Positions 1 through 6,409 of a stretch of 6,834 nt of DNA are shown piece by piece. A program made the translations under genes and the position numbers. Numbering within the stretch: the stretch's first letter is position 1; the number at the start of each line of letters is the position of its first letter. This DNA is from CAYGWP01 sp964353455 (GTDB taxonomy: Bacteria; Planctomycetota; Phycisphaerae; FEN-1346). The notes under the pieces were generated by a model, which worked only from the letters and a program-made list of their open reading frames with translations, searched no databases and was not told where the DNA came from. The stretch covers positions 1-6,834 of the forward strand of contig CAYGWP010000112.1 in the NCBI GenBank assembly GCA_964353455.1, given 5' to 3'.

Positions 1-612
1 CAGACGGTGCGAGATGTAGATGACCGAGACGCCCTGCTGCTTCAGCCGCCGCACCAGGGCGAAGAGCGTGGCCGTCTCGTGCTCGGTGAGCGCGGCCGTC
101 GGCTCGTCCATCACGATGATCCTGGCCTGGAACGAGATGGCCTTGGCGATCTCGACCATCTGCTGCTCGGCTACGCTGAGGGTCTCGACCGGGCCGCGGG
201 CATCCAGCGGCAGGCGGAGCGAATCCAGGATCTGTTGCGTCCGGGTTCGCATCTCGCCGAAGGCGATCATTCCCGCGCGGGAGCGCGGCTGGCGGCCCAC
301 GAAGACGTTCTCGGCCACCGAAAGCGGCGGCGCGAGGTTGAACTCCTGGTATATCACCGAGATGCCCATCCGCTGGGCCTGTTCGGGAGAGAACCGGCCG
401 AGCGGAGAGCCGTCAAACTCGATCTGGCCCGCATCAGCGCGGTAACATCCTGAAAGTATCTTGATGAGTGTGGACTTGCCGGCCCCGTTCTCGCCGACAA
501 GCGCGACGACCTCGCCGCGGGCGACCTCAAGCGACACGTCGTCGAGCGCCTTGACGCCGGGGAAGGACTTGTGAATCCCGCGCATCCGGAGCAGCGGTTC
601 GGGCAGGTCCAT
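1..612 (-). CDS. Sugar ABC transporter ATP-binding protein, RbsA/MglA/XylG type (C-terminus cut by window edge)
   Basis: This is the ATPase subunit of a CUT2-type (ribose/xylose/galactose class) ABC importer. It sits on the cytoplasmic face and powers uptake of the sugar captured by the binding protein encoded just upstream. I translated 204 codons to the window edge with no stop. They cover most of the first nucleotide-binding domain: Walker A GENGAGKST at residues 40-48, Q-loop YQEFN at 88-92, signature LSVAEQQMVEIAKA at 145-158, Walker B IIVMDEPTAAL at 165-175, and the switch histidine in ISHRL at 200-204. The C-loop is the degenerate sugar-importer form rather than LSGGQ, which is normal for this family. 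Relatives are about 500 residues with two fused ATPase domains, so roughly 300 residues lie outside the window. The ATG follows a GGAG with a 5-base spacer, and only 18 bases separate it from the binding-protein stop, so the two are almost surely co-transcribed. The exact sugar cannot be read from this part. Confidence 0.95.
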   Translation of the reverse strand, partial: MDLPEPLLRMRGIHKSFPGVKALDDVSLEVARGEVVALVGENGAGKSTLIKILSGCYRADAGQIEFDGSPLGRFSPEQAQRMGISVIYQEFNLAPPLSVAENVFVGRQPRSRAGMIAFGEMRTRTQQILDSLRLPLDARGPVETLSVAEQQMVEIAKAISFQARIIVMDEPTAALTEHETATLFALVRRLKQQGVSVIYISHRL

Positions 613-630
613 AGGCTCTCCGCTCGGCCG

Positions 631-1656
631 CTACTTGGCCGCCGCAGGTTTCGTCCGGTACGCCGGCACGTCCTTCGGCCAGACCACGGTCACGCCTGTG
701 TCGATGATGTCGCGGCCCTTGGCGGGGCGGTCGAAGGCCTTCTTCGCGCGGAACTGCCTGGCGAACTCGACGAGTTTCTCGATCGAGATGCGGCCCATCT
801 GGCGGGTGTTCTGCGCCAGCGTGCAGTCGATCACGCCTTCCTCGATGAAGTCCAGGATGTCTTCGGTCGTGTCGAAGGCCACGATGTGGACCTGGCCCTT
901 ATTTATCTTGCCGCGCTGGATGGCCCCCTTGACGGCGAGCGCCGCCCCGGGTCCGCCGAACACGTTCGACCCGAAGAAGCCGCGGATGTCGGGCTGCGCG
1001 TTTATGACCGATTCGGCCACCTGGAGCGCGCCGTCGGGGCTTTCCTGGTTGTACTGGAGTCCCGCCAGGACGATGTTTGTGCCCTGGACGCCCTCGGCGA
1101 AGCCGTCCATGCGTTCCTTGAGGTTCCACGCGCCTGGCTTGCCGCCCATCACCTGGACGAGTAGCCGCTGGGGCGTCTCATCGGCCTTCTTGGCGCCGAG
1201 GAGTTGGATCATGGCCCTCGCGCCCACGCGGCCGCCCTCGCGGTTGTCGGTGCCGATGTAAAGCAGGCGGTCGCTGGCGGGGGAATCGCTGTCGAAGGTG
1301 ACCACGGCGATGCCGCGGTCCATCGCGCGCTTGACGACCTGCTTGACGGCGTCCGGATCGTTCGGAGATATGGCGATGCCGTTATACCCTTCGGCGATGA
1401 GGCCCTCGATGATCTTCAGTTGCTCTTCGATACTGGCCTCGGGCGGCCCCTGGAACACGGCCTCAACGCCCAGGCGGCCGGCCGCCTCCATCATGCCCTG
1501 GCGGACGCCTTCCCAGTACGGATGGCCGATGGACTTCGGGACCAGAGCGAAGCGCAGTTTCGGTCCGCCCTCGGCGCCGGTCTCCGACTGGCTCTTGCAC
1601 CCCGCCGCCAGAATTGCGGCCGCAGCCACGATGCACACAAGTCTTGCGATTCGCAT
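631..1656 (-). CDS. Periplasmic sugar-binding lipoprotein of a ribose-type ABC importer
   Basis: This 341-residue protein is the substrate-binding component of the ABC importer whose ATPase follows it. Residues 1-20 form a lipoprotein signal (MR, a hydrophobic run, then LAAGC), so Cys20 is the probable lipid-anchored N-terminus. The rest is a type I periplasmic-binding fold (Peripla_BP_4, RbsB-like). An HPYWEG motif lies at 45-50, where RbsB has its aromatic ligand contacts. SPNDPDAV is at 97-104, TFDSDSP at 120-126 followed by YIGTDN at 133-138, GSNVFG at 229-234, VAFDTTED at 259-266 and LAQNTRQMG at 280-288. Where E. coli RbsB has a ligand-contacting Asp-Arg pair, this protein has Asp-Ser, so the ligand need not be ribose. 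The start at 1656 has AAGGAG with a 7-base spacer and gives a perfect signal peptide. An upstream in-frame ATG at 1908 lies inside the neighbouring gene and adds only compositionally odd Ser/Arg/Pro-rich sequence. Arabinose or another pentose is a guess from the neighbouring GH51 gene. Confidence 0.93.
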   Translation of the reverse strand: MRIARLVCIVAAAAILAAGCKSQSETGAEGGPKLRFALVPKSIGHPYWEGVRQGMMEAAGRLGVEAVFQGPPEASIEEQLKIIEGLIAEGYNGIAISPNDPDAVKQVVKRAMDRGIAVVTFDSDSPASDRLLYIGTDNREGGRVGARAMIQLLGAKKADETPQRLLVQVMGGKPGAWNLKERMDGFAEGVQGTNIVLAGLQYNQESPDGALQVAESVINAQPDIRGFFGSNVFGGPGAALAVKGAIQRGKINKGQVHIVAFDTTEDILDFIEEGVIDCTLAQNTRQMGRISIEKLVEFARQFRAKKAFDRPAKGRDIIDTGVTVVWPKDVPAYRTKPAAAK

Positions 1657-1741
1657 GAGGTCGCTCCTTATCGCCGGTGAAGACCACTCCGCGTGGGGAC
1701 ATAGCACCCACCCTACATGCCTGGGCCGGCACGAGGCGCTC
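1657..1741 (-). other. Operon gap with two candidate hairpins
   Basis: These 85 bases separate the small membrane protein from the binding protein, the longest gap in the minus-strand operon. In the minus-strand RNA two small stems can form: one pairing 1728-1733 with 1716-1721 (six pairs including one G-U, six-base loop), the other pairing 1707-1711 with 1693-1697 (GUGGG with CCCAC, nine-base loop). Neither is followed by a U-run, so they are not good intrinsic terminators. They could be mRNA processing or stability elements that set different levels for the symporter and the binding protein. I see no convincing -35/-10 pair here. Short stems like these also arise by chance in GC-rich DNA. 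Confidence 0.25.
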
Positions 1742-1954
1742 TTACGCCGCCCGCGCCTTGGTCGCCCTGCGGGCCAGGAAGACCAGGATCGCGCCGAAGG
1801 CAAAGATGACGAGGCCCCAGATGAGGTTGACGTTGTAGCCGAGGGAGTGCTCGGCGTAGGTCGGGTCGCCGTTGGTCGCCAGGCCGAAGCCGGCCAGGAT
1901 GGCGCCAATCAGGAGGAACATCAGCCCCATCGGCATCCGGATATCGAGGTTCAA
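1742..1954 (-). CDS. Small two-helix membrane protein coupled to the sodium:solute symporter
   Basis: This 70-residue protein has two hydrophobic segments, at about residues 8-27 (MGLMFLLIGAILAGFGLA region) and 44-61 (LIWGLVIFAFGAILVFLA). They are joined by a short polar loop containing TNGDPTY and SLGYNVN, and a basic tail RRATKARAA follows. Under the positive-inside rule the tail is cytoplasmic, so both ends would face the cytoplasm. I recognise the SLGxNxNLxWG-type pattern as something that recurs in small proteins beside secondary transporters, but I cannot name a characterised family. The start is a TTG preceded by AGGAGG with an ideal 7-base spacer. The first downstream ATG (codon 7) lacks such a site. 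The ribosome binding site sits directly after the symporter stop, leaving an 18-base gap, which suggests coupled, near-stoichiometric synthesis. A role as an accessory or stabilising subunit of the symporter is inference. The alternative is a lipid-facing protein of unrelated function. Confidence 0.82.
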   Translation of the reverse strand: MNLDIRMPMGLMFLLIGAILAGFGLATNGDPTYAEHSLGYNVNLIWGLVIFAFGAILVFLARRATKARAA

Positions 1955-1967
1955 GGCAGCTCCTCCT
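1955..1967 (-). promoter_or_regulatory. Strong Shine-Dalgarno deciding a TTG start
   Basis: On the minus strand AGGAGG (1967-1962) is followed by seven bases and then TTG at 1954-1952. It lies in the 18-base gap after the symporter stop codon (1975-1973). This near-perfect anti-16S match, placed at the preferred spacing, fixes TTG as the initiation codon of the 70-residue membrane protein rather than the ATG six codons further on. Confidence 0.8.
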
Positions 1968-1972
1968 CTTGG

Positions 1973-3760
1973 TTACCAGAAGATTACGTTCAGAATGACC
2001 GCCGCCGCCATGACGATGAGGCCGAGCATGGCCGGCTGCTTGTACCACGGCGCGTCGGGGTCCTTGATCTTCGGCGTCAGCGAGTAAACGAGGCCTTTGA
2101 GTTCTTCATCGGTCTTGTTGGCCCGGGTGGCCAGCGAGACGAGGATCGTGACGACGAAGCAGGTGGTCCACGCGAAGATTGCGGTCCAGAAACTCTGGGC
2201 CATCTCGCTTGGGTAGACGTGGACGATGTTCGCCAGCCAGCCGCCCTTTATCCCGGCCGCCGCAGCGACAACGTCCGGGTTGTGGACAAGCGCCGCGACG
2301 TCGGGGGCCGCGATTTTCAGGGCCGCCGCGGCATCCAGCAGCATCTGCTTCGGCAGGGTCAGCCCGCTGTGGATTGCCGCCGCCAGCGTGCCCGACAAGA
2401 GGCCGATAAACGCACCGTGGCCCGTCGCCCGCCGCCAGAACATGCCCAGCATGAACGTCGCGAAGAGCGGGGCGTTGACAAACGCGAACACCAGTTGCAG
2501 GAAGTCCATGATGTTGTTGAACCGCGTGGCCGCGTACGCGCACGCCACGCTCAGCAGGATACCGCCGACGGTGGCGATGTGGCCCATCGTCAGGTAATGC
2601 TTGTCTGACTGGCCGGGGCGGATGTAGCCCTGGTAGATGTCGTACGTCCAGACGGTGTTGAAGGCCGTGACGTTGCCGGCCATGCCCGACATGAAGGAGG
2701 CCATCAGCGCCGTCAGGCCCAGCCCGAGCATCCCCTGCGGGAAGTAGTGGCCGAGCATGGCGAAGATAGCCATGTTGTAGTTCGGCTGGCCGTTCTCGAC
2801 CGGCAGGAAGGACCCCTTGCTCTGGACGTGCATGGCAATGGCGATCATGCCCGGCAGGATCACCAGGGCCGGAAAGAGCATCTTCGGGATCGCCGCAATC
2901 AGCGGCGTCCGCCGCGCGGCCGCCATCGAGTTAGCCGCCATCGCCCGCTGGACCACCAGGAAGTCCGTGCACCAGTACCCGAAGGAGAGCACGAAGCCGA
3001 GGCCCATGACGACGCCGAACCATTCGACGCCCATGGGGTTATCCGCGGGCGACCCGGTATGCGTCCAGGAATCGGTCCACGTCCCGGGGGCGTACCCGCC
3101 GCCGACCGCCACCTCGTTGAGCTTCAGGACCAACTGGTCCCACCCGCCGATGTCCTTCAGGCCCAGGAGCACCATGGGCAACAGGCCCAGCACGATCAGG
3201 AAGAACTGGAGGACCTCGTTGTAAATCGCCGAGGTCAGCCCTCCCAGGAAGATGTAAATGAGCACGATCACCGCCGACAGGACGATGCTGAGGTGGAAGT
3301 TCCACCCGAGCAGGATTTCGAACATCTTCGCCAAGGCGTACATCGAGATGCCGGAGGAAAAGACGGTCATGACCGCAAACGAGATGGCGTTGAAGCCCCG
3401 CGTCTTCTCGTCGTACCTGAGCTTCAGGTACTCGGGCACCGACCGGGCCTTCGAGCCGTAATAGAACGGCATCATGAAGATACCGACGAACGCCATCGCC
3501 GGGATCGCCCCGACCCAGTAGAAGTGGCTGGTCATGATCCCATACTTGGCGCCCGAGGCCGCCATGCCGATGACTTCCTGCGCGCCGAGGTTGGCCGAGA
3601 TGAACGCCAGGCCGCAGACCCACGCGGGGATCGCGCGGCCGGACAGAAAGAAGTCGGTCCCGGTCTTGACGTACTTGCGGAGGGCCCAACCGATGCCGAT
3701 GACGAACAGAAAATAAACGCACAGGATGACGTAGTCAACGGCTTGCAGTTTGATTTCCAT
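1973..3760 (-). CDS. Sodium:solute symporter (SSS/SLC5 family), probable sugar importer
   Basis: This 595-residue inner-membrane protein belongs to the SGLT-type sodium:solute symporters (LeuT fold), which couple sodium entry to uptake of a sugar or related solute. Diagnostic stretches are the TM1 start VDYVILCVYFLFVIGIGWAL (8-27), DFFLSGRAIPAW (36-47), the discontinuous helix region LAFISANLGAQEVIGMAASG (51-70), SVPEYLKLRYD (107-117) and GLTSAIYNEVLQFF (174-187). The ALMASFMSGMAGNVTAFNTV helix (351-370), followed by WTYDIYQGYI (371-380), is the equivalent of the vSGLT helix that holds the second sodium site. A loop at about 465-520 ends in HVYPSEMAQ, and a last hydrophobic segment lies at 577-594. 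About 13-14 helices are expected. The ATG at 3760 has an AAAGGGG site with a 5-base spacer. It is first in a four-gene minus-strand operon, divergent from the GH51 gene, so arabinose or a related sugar is a reasonable substrate guess. Family membership does not settle it, because relatives carry sugars, inositol, amino acids or sialic acid. Confidence 0.95.
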   Translation of the reverse strand: MEIKLQAVDYVILCVYFLFVIGIGWALRKYVKTGTDFFLSGRAIPAWVCGLAFISANLGAQEVIGMAASGAKYGIMTSHFYWVGAIPAMAFVGIFMMPFYYGSKARSVPEYLKLRYDEKTRGFNAISFAVMTVFSSGISMYALAKMFEILLGWNFHLSIVLSAVIVLIYIFLGGLTSAIYNEVLQFFLIVLGLLPMVLLGLKDIGGWDQLVLKLNEVAVGGGYAPGTWTDSWTHTGSPADNPMGVEWFGVVMGLGFVLSFGYWCTDFLVVQRAMAANSMAAARRTPLIAAIPKMLFPALVILPGMIAIAMHVQSKGSFLPVENGQPNYNMAIFAMLGHYFPQGMLGLGLTALMASFMSGMAGNVTAFNTVWTYDIYQGYIRPGQSDKHYLTMGHIATVGGILLSVACAYAATRFNNIMDFLQLVFAFVNAPLFATFMLGMFWRRATGHGAFIGLLSGTLAAAIHSGLTLPKQMLLDAAAALKIAAPDVAALVHNPDVVAAAAGIKGGWLANIVHVYPSEMAQSFWTAIFAWTTCFVVTILVSLATRANKTDEELKGLVYSLTPKIKDPDAPWYKQPAMLGLIVMAAAVILNVIFW

Positions 3761-3842
3761 GCGGACCCCTTTCGTTACAGTGTCCAGTCACGGAGTGCGC
3801 CGCAACGCGGCCAAGGCGCGCTGTGGTGCGCGTCGGTCCAGG

Positions 3843-3870
3843 ATTATGCGCGCCGCGGCAAAATACGCAA
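3843..3870 (-). promoter_or_regulatory. Candidate sigma70-type promoter for the transport operon
   Basis: On the minus strand CATAAT (3848-3843) matches five of six bases of the -10 consensus. TTGCGT (3870-3865) stands 16 bases upstream as a weak -35 with three of six matches. Transcription would begin near 3836, giving a leader of about 76 bases before the symporter ATG. This is the best -10 on this strand in the gap, but the call rests on consensus matching alone. Confidence 0.4.
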
Positions 3871-3898
3871 CTTGAATTGTGGGCGAATGTGTACGGGC

Positions 3899-3927
3899 TG
3901 GACGTTTGGCGGCCCGCCCGGTAGCAT
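3899..3927 (+). promoter_or_regulatory. Candidate sigma70-type promoter for the GH51 gene
   Basis: TGGACG (3899-3904, four of six to TTGACA) and TAGCAT (3922-3927, four of six to TATAAT) are separated by 17 bases. Initiation would fall near 3934, leaving a leader of about 60 bases before the ATG at 3994. Both boxes are weak, as expected for a promoter needing an activator, but also as expected of a chance match. Confidence 0.28.
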
Positions 3928-3993
3928 CATTGGGCGACAAAACTGAGGCGGATGTTTCTGTGCGCCCAACATGAGAGCCGAAAGGAACCGACC

Positions 3994-6372
3994 ATGCAAC
4001 TGACTGCGACCGCGTTTGCACTGTGCTTCATTGTGCCGGCGGCGATGCTGTGCGCGGCCGAGCCGGTGGCCGTCGCGATCGACCCCGGCAAGGTCCTGGG
4101 CAGCATCGACGACAAGGTGTACGGCCAGTTCCTGGAACATATCTACCACTCTTGCAACGGCGGGTTGTGGGGCGAGATGATCTGGGACCGCAGTTTCGAG
4201 GGGAACTCCGCCGCCACCGCCTGGCGCATCAAGCGCGACTCCATCGTCCAGGACGGCGTCGCGCCGAACCTGCGGCTCCCCTTCGGCAACGCCGCCTGGA
4301 CCGACTACGAGTTCACCCTGGAGGCGCGCAAGAACGGCGGCAACGAGGGGTTCCTCATCCTCTTCCGCGTCAAGAACAATGATGAGTACTACTGGGCCAA
4401 CCTGGGGGGCGCGCACAACAACACCTTCTACCTGGAGCGCGGCGAGAAGGCCGACCGCCGCCGACACGGCGTCGGCAAGGGCACGCCCGGCACGATCGAG
4501 ACCGGCCGCTGGTACAAGGTCCGCGTCCGCTGCGAGAAGGAGCACCTACAGGTCTGGCTTGACGGCAAGCCCGCCATCGACGTGACTGACGGCGACGGCA
4601 AGGCGCACCTGGCGGGCCGGGTCGGCGTCGGCACGTGGAACACGAAGGCCGAGTTCCGCAACCTCCGCGTCGCCGCACTCGACGGAAAGGTCCTCTCCGA
4701 GGGCCTGCCGCCGGTCCCGGGCCCCTCCCATTCCATGCCGGCGTGGGAACCATACGGGCCGGGGACGGTGGAATTCTCGACCGATAATCCGCTGAATAGC
4801 AACGCGTGCGAGATGATCGAGTCGCCGGAGGGCGAGACCGGCATCCGCCAGGCGCCGATGGCACTGCGCTTCGGCGAGACGTACCGCGGGTCGCTCTGGG
4901 TCCGCGGCAGCGCGCCGGCGGGGCTTGTCCTGCGCGTGACGGACGGCGCGGCTAAACTTGCGGAACTCGCCATCCCCGCCCCCGTGGGCGAGTGGCGGCA
5001 GGTTCCTTTCGCGTTCAAGAGCACTGCCACGGCCAACAATGCCGCCCTTCAGATCGGCATCCGCGGCAAGGGCAAGGTCTGGATCGACCAGGTGAGCATG
5101 ATGCCGGAGTCGTGGCGGGCGGCTGGCGGGTTCCGGCCGGACCTTTTGGCGGCCATCGCGGACCTCCGGCCGCCGGTCATCCGCTGGCCGGGCGGATCGT
5201 TCACCGCGGCGTACCGATGGAAGGACGGCATCGGGCCGCAGCATAAGCGGCGGGTCTATCCGCGGATGGCCTGGGACGACAAGGACGTCAACTCCTTCGG
5301 AACAGATGAATTTATCGCCATGTGCCGCAAGGTCGTCGCACAGCCGCTCATCGTCATCAACATCGGCATGGGCGAGCCGGCCAAGCGCCCCGAGTACGTG
5401 GCCGAGGCCTGCGACTGGGTGGAGTACTGCAACGGCCCCGCCGCGATCAAGTGGGGCGCTGTCCGCGCCGCCAACGGCCACCCGGAGCCGTACCGCGTCA
5501 GGTTCTGGGAGATCGACAACGAGGTCTGGCGCCTTAAGCCCGAGGAGTACGTCGATTACCTCCGCCACTTCGTCCCGGCGATGAAGAAGGCGGACCCGTC
5601 GATCACCATGATCGCCTGCGGCAGCGGGCAACTCGGCCGCAACTGGCGCGACGGTGACAAGGCCGTCATCGGCCAGTGCGCCGAGATCGTCGATTACCTG
5701 AGCGTCCACCACTACGAGAACCCTGCGAAGTTCGCCGACGGCCCGGCCGACGCCGCAAAGTTCTGGCGGTCGCTCGGGCAGATGATCGCCGGGTCGAAAA
5801 ACCCGCGGATGAAACTCTTCGTCTCGGAGTGGAACGCCCAGACGACCGACTGGCGGACGGGCCTCTACGCCGGCGGGGCACTCAACGTCTTCGAGCAGTG
5901 CGGCGACACCGTCGGCATGGCCGCCCCCGCCCTCTTCCTGCGGCACGCCTCGGCCAGCGGGTGGGACAACGCATTCATCAACTTCGACCACTACCGGTGG
6001 TTCCCCGCGCCGAATTATGTTGTTATGAAGTTATGGCGAGACCACTACGCCCCGCACCGGATCGCGGCGGCCGGCGATGATGCGCCGCTCTCCGCGATCG
6101 CAACGAAGTCGGCCGACTCTCGCTCGGTCTTCTACAAGGCCGTCAACCCGACCGACCAGGCCGTCGCGGTCGTACTGACGGTGGCCGACTCGTTCCCCGT
6201 CGCAAGGGCGAACATGGAAGTGGTTGCCCCGGGGTCGCTCGACGCGCGGAACACCCTCGACAATCCCCGCGCCGTCCGCCCGCAGCCGGGCGTCGTGGCA
6301 GTCGGCGGCCAGGCGGTCCGCTTCACCCTGCCGCCGCCCTCTGCGGCCGTGGTAACCATCGAGAAACGCTGA
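3994..6372 (+). CDS. Secreted GH51 alpha-L-arabinofuranosidase-like enzyme with two extra beta-sandwich modules
   Basis: This 792-residue protein is predicted to hydrolyse terminal alpha-L-arabinofuranosides from hemicellulose, pectin or arabinogalactan by a retaining mechanism. Residues 1-22 are a signal peptide with probable cleavage after CAA. The GH51 N-terminal signature GQFLEHIYHSCNGGLWGEMIWDRSFEG spans 44-70. A concanavalin-like domain (about 75-230; YEFTLEARKNGGNEGFLILF at 105-124, GRWYKVRV at 171-178, VWLDGKP at 187-193) and a galactose-binding-like CBM domain (about 258-370) interrupt the fold. The TIM barrel (about 378-690) has RWPGGSF at 397-403, WVEYCNGPA at 475-483, WEIDNEVW at 505-512 (acid/base Glu510), VHHYEN at 571-576 and FVSEWN at 609-614 (nucleophile Glu612). 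A C-terminal beta-sandwich ends at 792. AAAGGA at 3981-3986 with a 7-base spacer selects ATG 3994; an in-frame ATG at 3952 has a poorer site. The signal n-region lacks Lys/Arg, which is unusual. Family confidence is high. The exact substrate is open because GH51 also includes endoglucanase and xylosidase activities. Confidence 0.93.
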   Translation: MQLTATAFALCFIVPAAMLCAAEPVAVAIDPGKVLGSIDDKVYGQFLEHIYHSCNGGLWGEMIWDRSFEGNSAATAWRIKRDSIVQDGVAPNLRLPFGNAAWTDYEFTLEARKNGGNEGFLILFRVKNNDEYYWANLGGAHNNTFYLERGEKADRRRHGVGKGTPGTIETGRWYKVRVRCEKEHLQVWLDGKPAIDVTDGDGKAHLAGRVGVGTWNTKAEFRNLRVAALDGKVLSEGLPPVPGPSHSMPAWEPYGPGTVEFSTDNPLNSNACEMIESPEGETGIRQAPMALRFGETYRGSLWVRGSAPAGLVLRVTDGAAKLAELAIPAPVGEWRQVPFAFKSTATANNAALQIGIRGKGKVWIDQVSMMPESWRAAGGFRPDLLAAIADLRPPVIRWPGGSFTAAYRWKDGIGPQHKRRVYPRMAWDDKDVNSFGTDEFIAMCRKVVAQPLIVINIGMGEPAKRPEYVAEACDWVEYCNGPAAIKWGAVRAANGHPEPYRVRFWEIDNEVWRLKPEEYVDYLRHFVPAMKKADPSITMIACGSGQLGRNWRDGDKAVIGQCAEIVDYLSVHHYENPAKFADGPADAAKFWRSLGQMIAGSKNPRMKLFVSEWNAQTTDWRTGLYAGGALNVFEQCGDTVGMAAPALFLRHASASGWDNAFINFDHYRWFPAPNYVVMKLWRDHYAPHRIAAAGDDAPLSAIATKSADSRSVFYKAVNPTDQAVAVVLTVADSFPVARANMEVVAPGSLDARNTLDNPRAVRPQPGVVAVGGQAVRFTLPPPSAAVVTIEKR

Positions 6373-6406
6373 CGGACATGAGCATGGCGGTCATGGCCAC
6401 TCCGTC
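6371..6406. repeat. Compound inverted repeat after the GH51 stop
   Basis: GACGGA (6371-6376) and TCCGTC (6401-6406) are perfect inverted repeats that enclose a second pair, TGGC (6385-6388) and GCCA (6396-6399). In the GH51 mRNA this could fold into a long imperfect hairpin immediately at the stop codon. No U-run follows. It may help protect the 3' end or assist termination, but the arms are short and chance pairing is possible. Confidence 0.3.
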
Positions 6407-6409
6407 CAA

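Larger units (their letters stand above)
3761..3993. promoter_or_regulatory. Divergent promoter region between the transport operon and the GH51 gene
   Basis: These 233 bases contain no credible gene and must hold the start signals for both the minus-strand transport operon and the plus-strand GH51 gene. Their core is more AT-rich (about 3860-3890) than the flanking coding DNA. Inverted repeats seen here are CGCGC/GCGCG (3817-3821 with 3828-3832) near the predicted minus-strand start point, and TTGGGCG/CGCCCAA (3930-3936 with 3963-3969) in the predicted GH51 leader. The arrangement allows one regulator to control enzyme and importer together, but no regulator gene is in the window and I do not recognise an operator consensus. 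Confidence 0.6.

Noticed and set aside
7..453. Plus-strand open frames opposite the ABC ATPase
   Set aside because: The minus strand in this stretch carries Walker A, signature, Walker B and switch motifs in one uninterrupted frame, so the plus-strand frames are shadows.
1657..1908. 84-codon N-terminal extension of the binding protein from ATG 1908
   Set aside because: It would overlap the small membrane protein gene. It encodes Ser/Arg/Pro-rich sequence and would bury the lipoprotein signal that begins at 1656, which has its own AAGGAG site.
1298..2608. Plus-strand open frame of 436 codons crossing three minus-strand genes
   Set aside because: It spans the ends of unrelated genes and an intergenic gap and has an Arg/Asp/Gln-rich composition typical of antisense reading in GC-rich DNA.
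3815..3834. GC-rich inverted repeat considered as a 5' hairpin or operator for the transport operon
   Set aside because: Only five pairs (CGCGC/GCGCG) are perfect and such runs are frequent by chance at this base composition. It is kept only as a note in the divergent-region entry.
2747..3946. Plus-strand open frame of 399 codons opposite the symporter
   Set aside because: Its protein is charged and histidine-rich with no recognisable fold, and it runs against a symporter gene with well-defined transmembrane helices.
4546..5991. Long open frame (481 codons) antisense to the GH51 gene
   Set aside because: It is a compositional shadow of a GC-rich gene: rich in Arg, Asp, Val and His, with no domain pattern and no ribosome binding site that stands out. 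The sense frame has clear GH51 motifs throughout.
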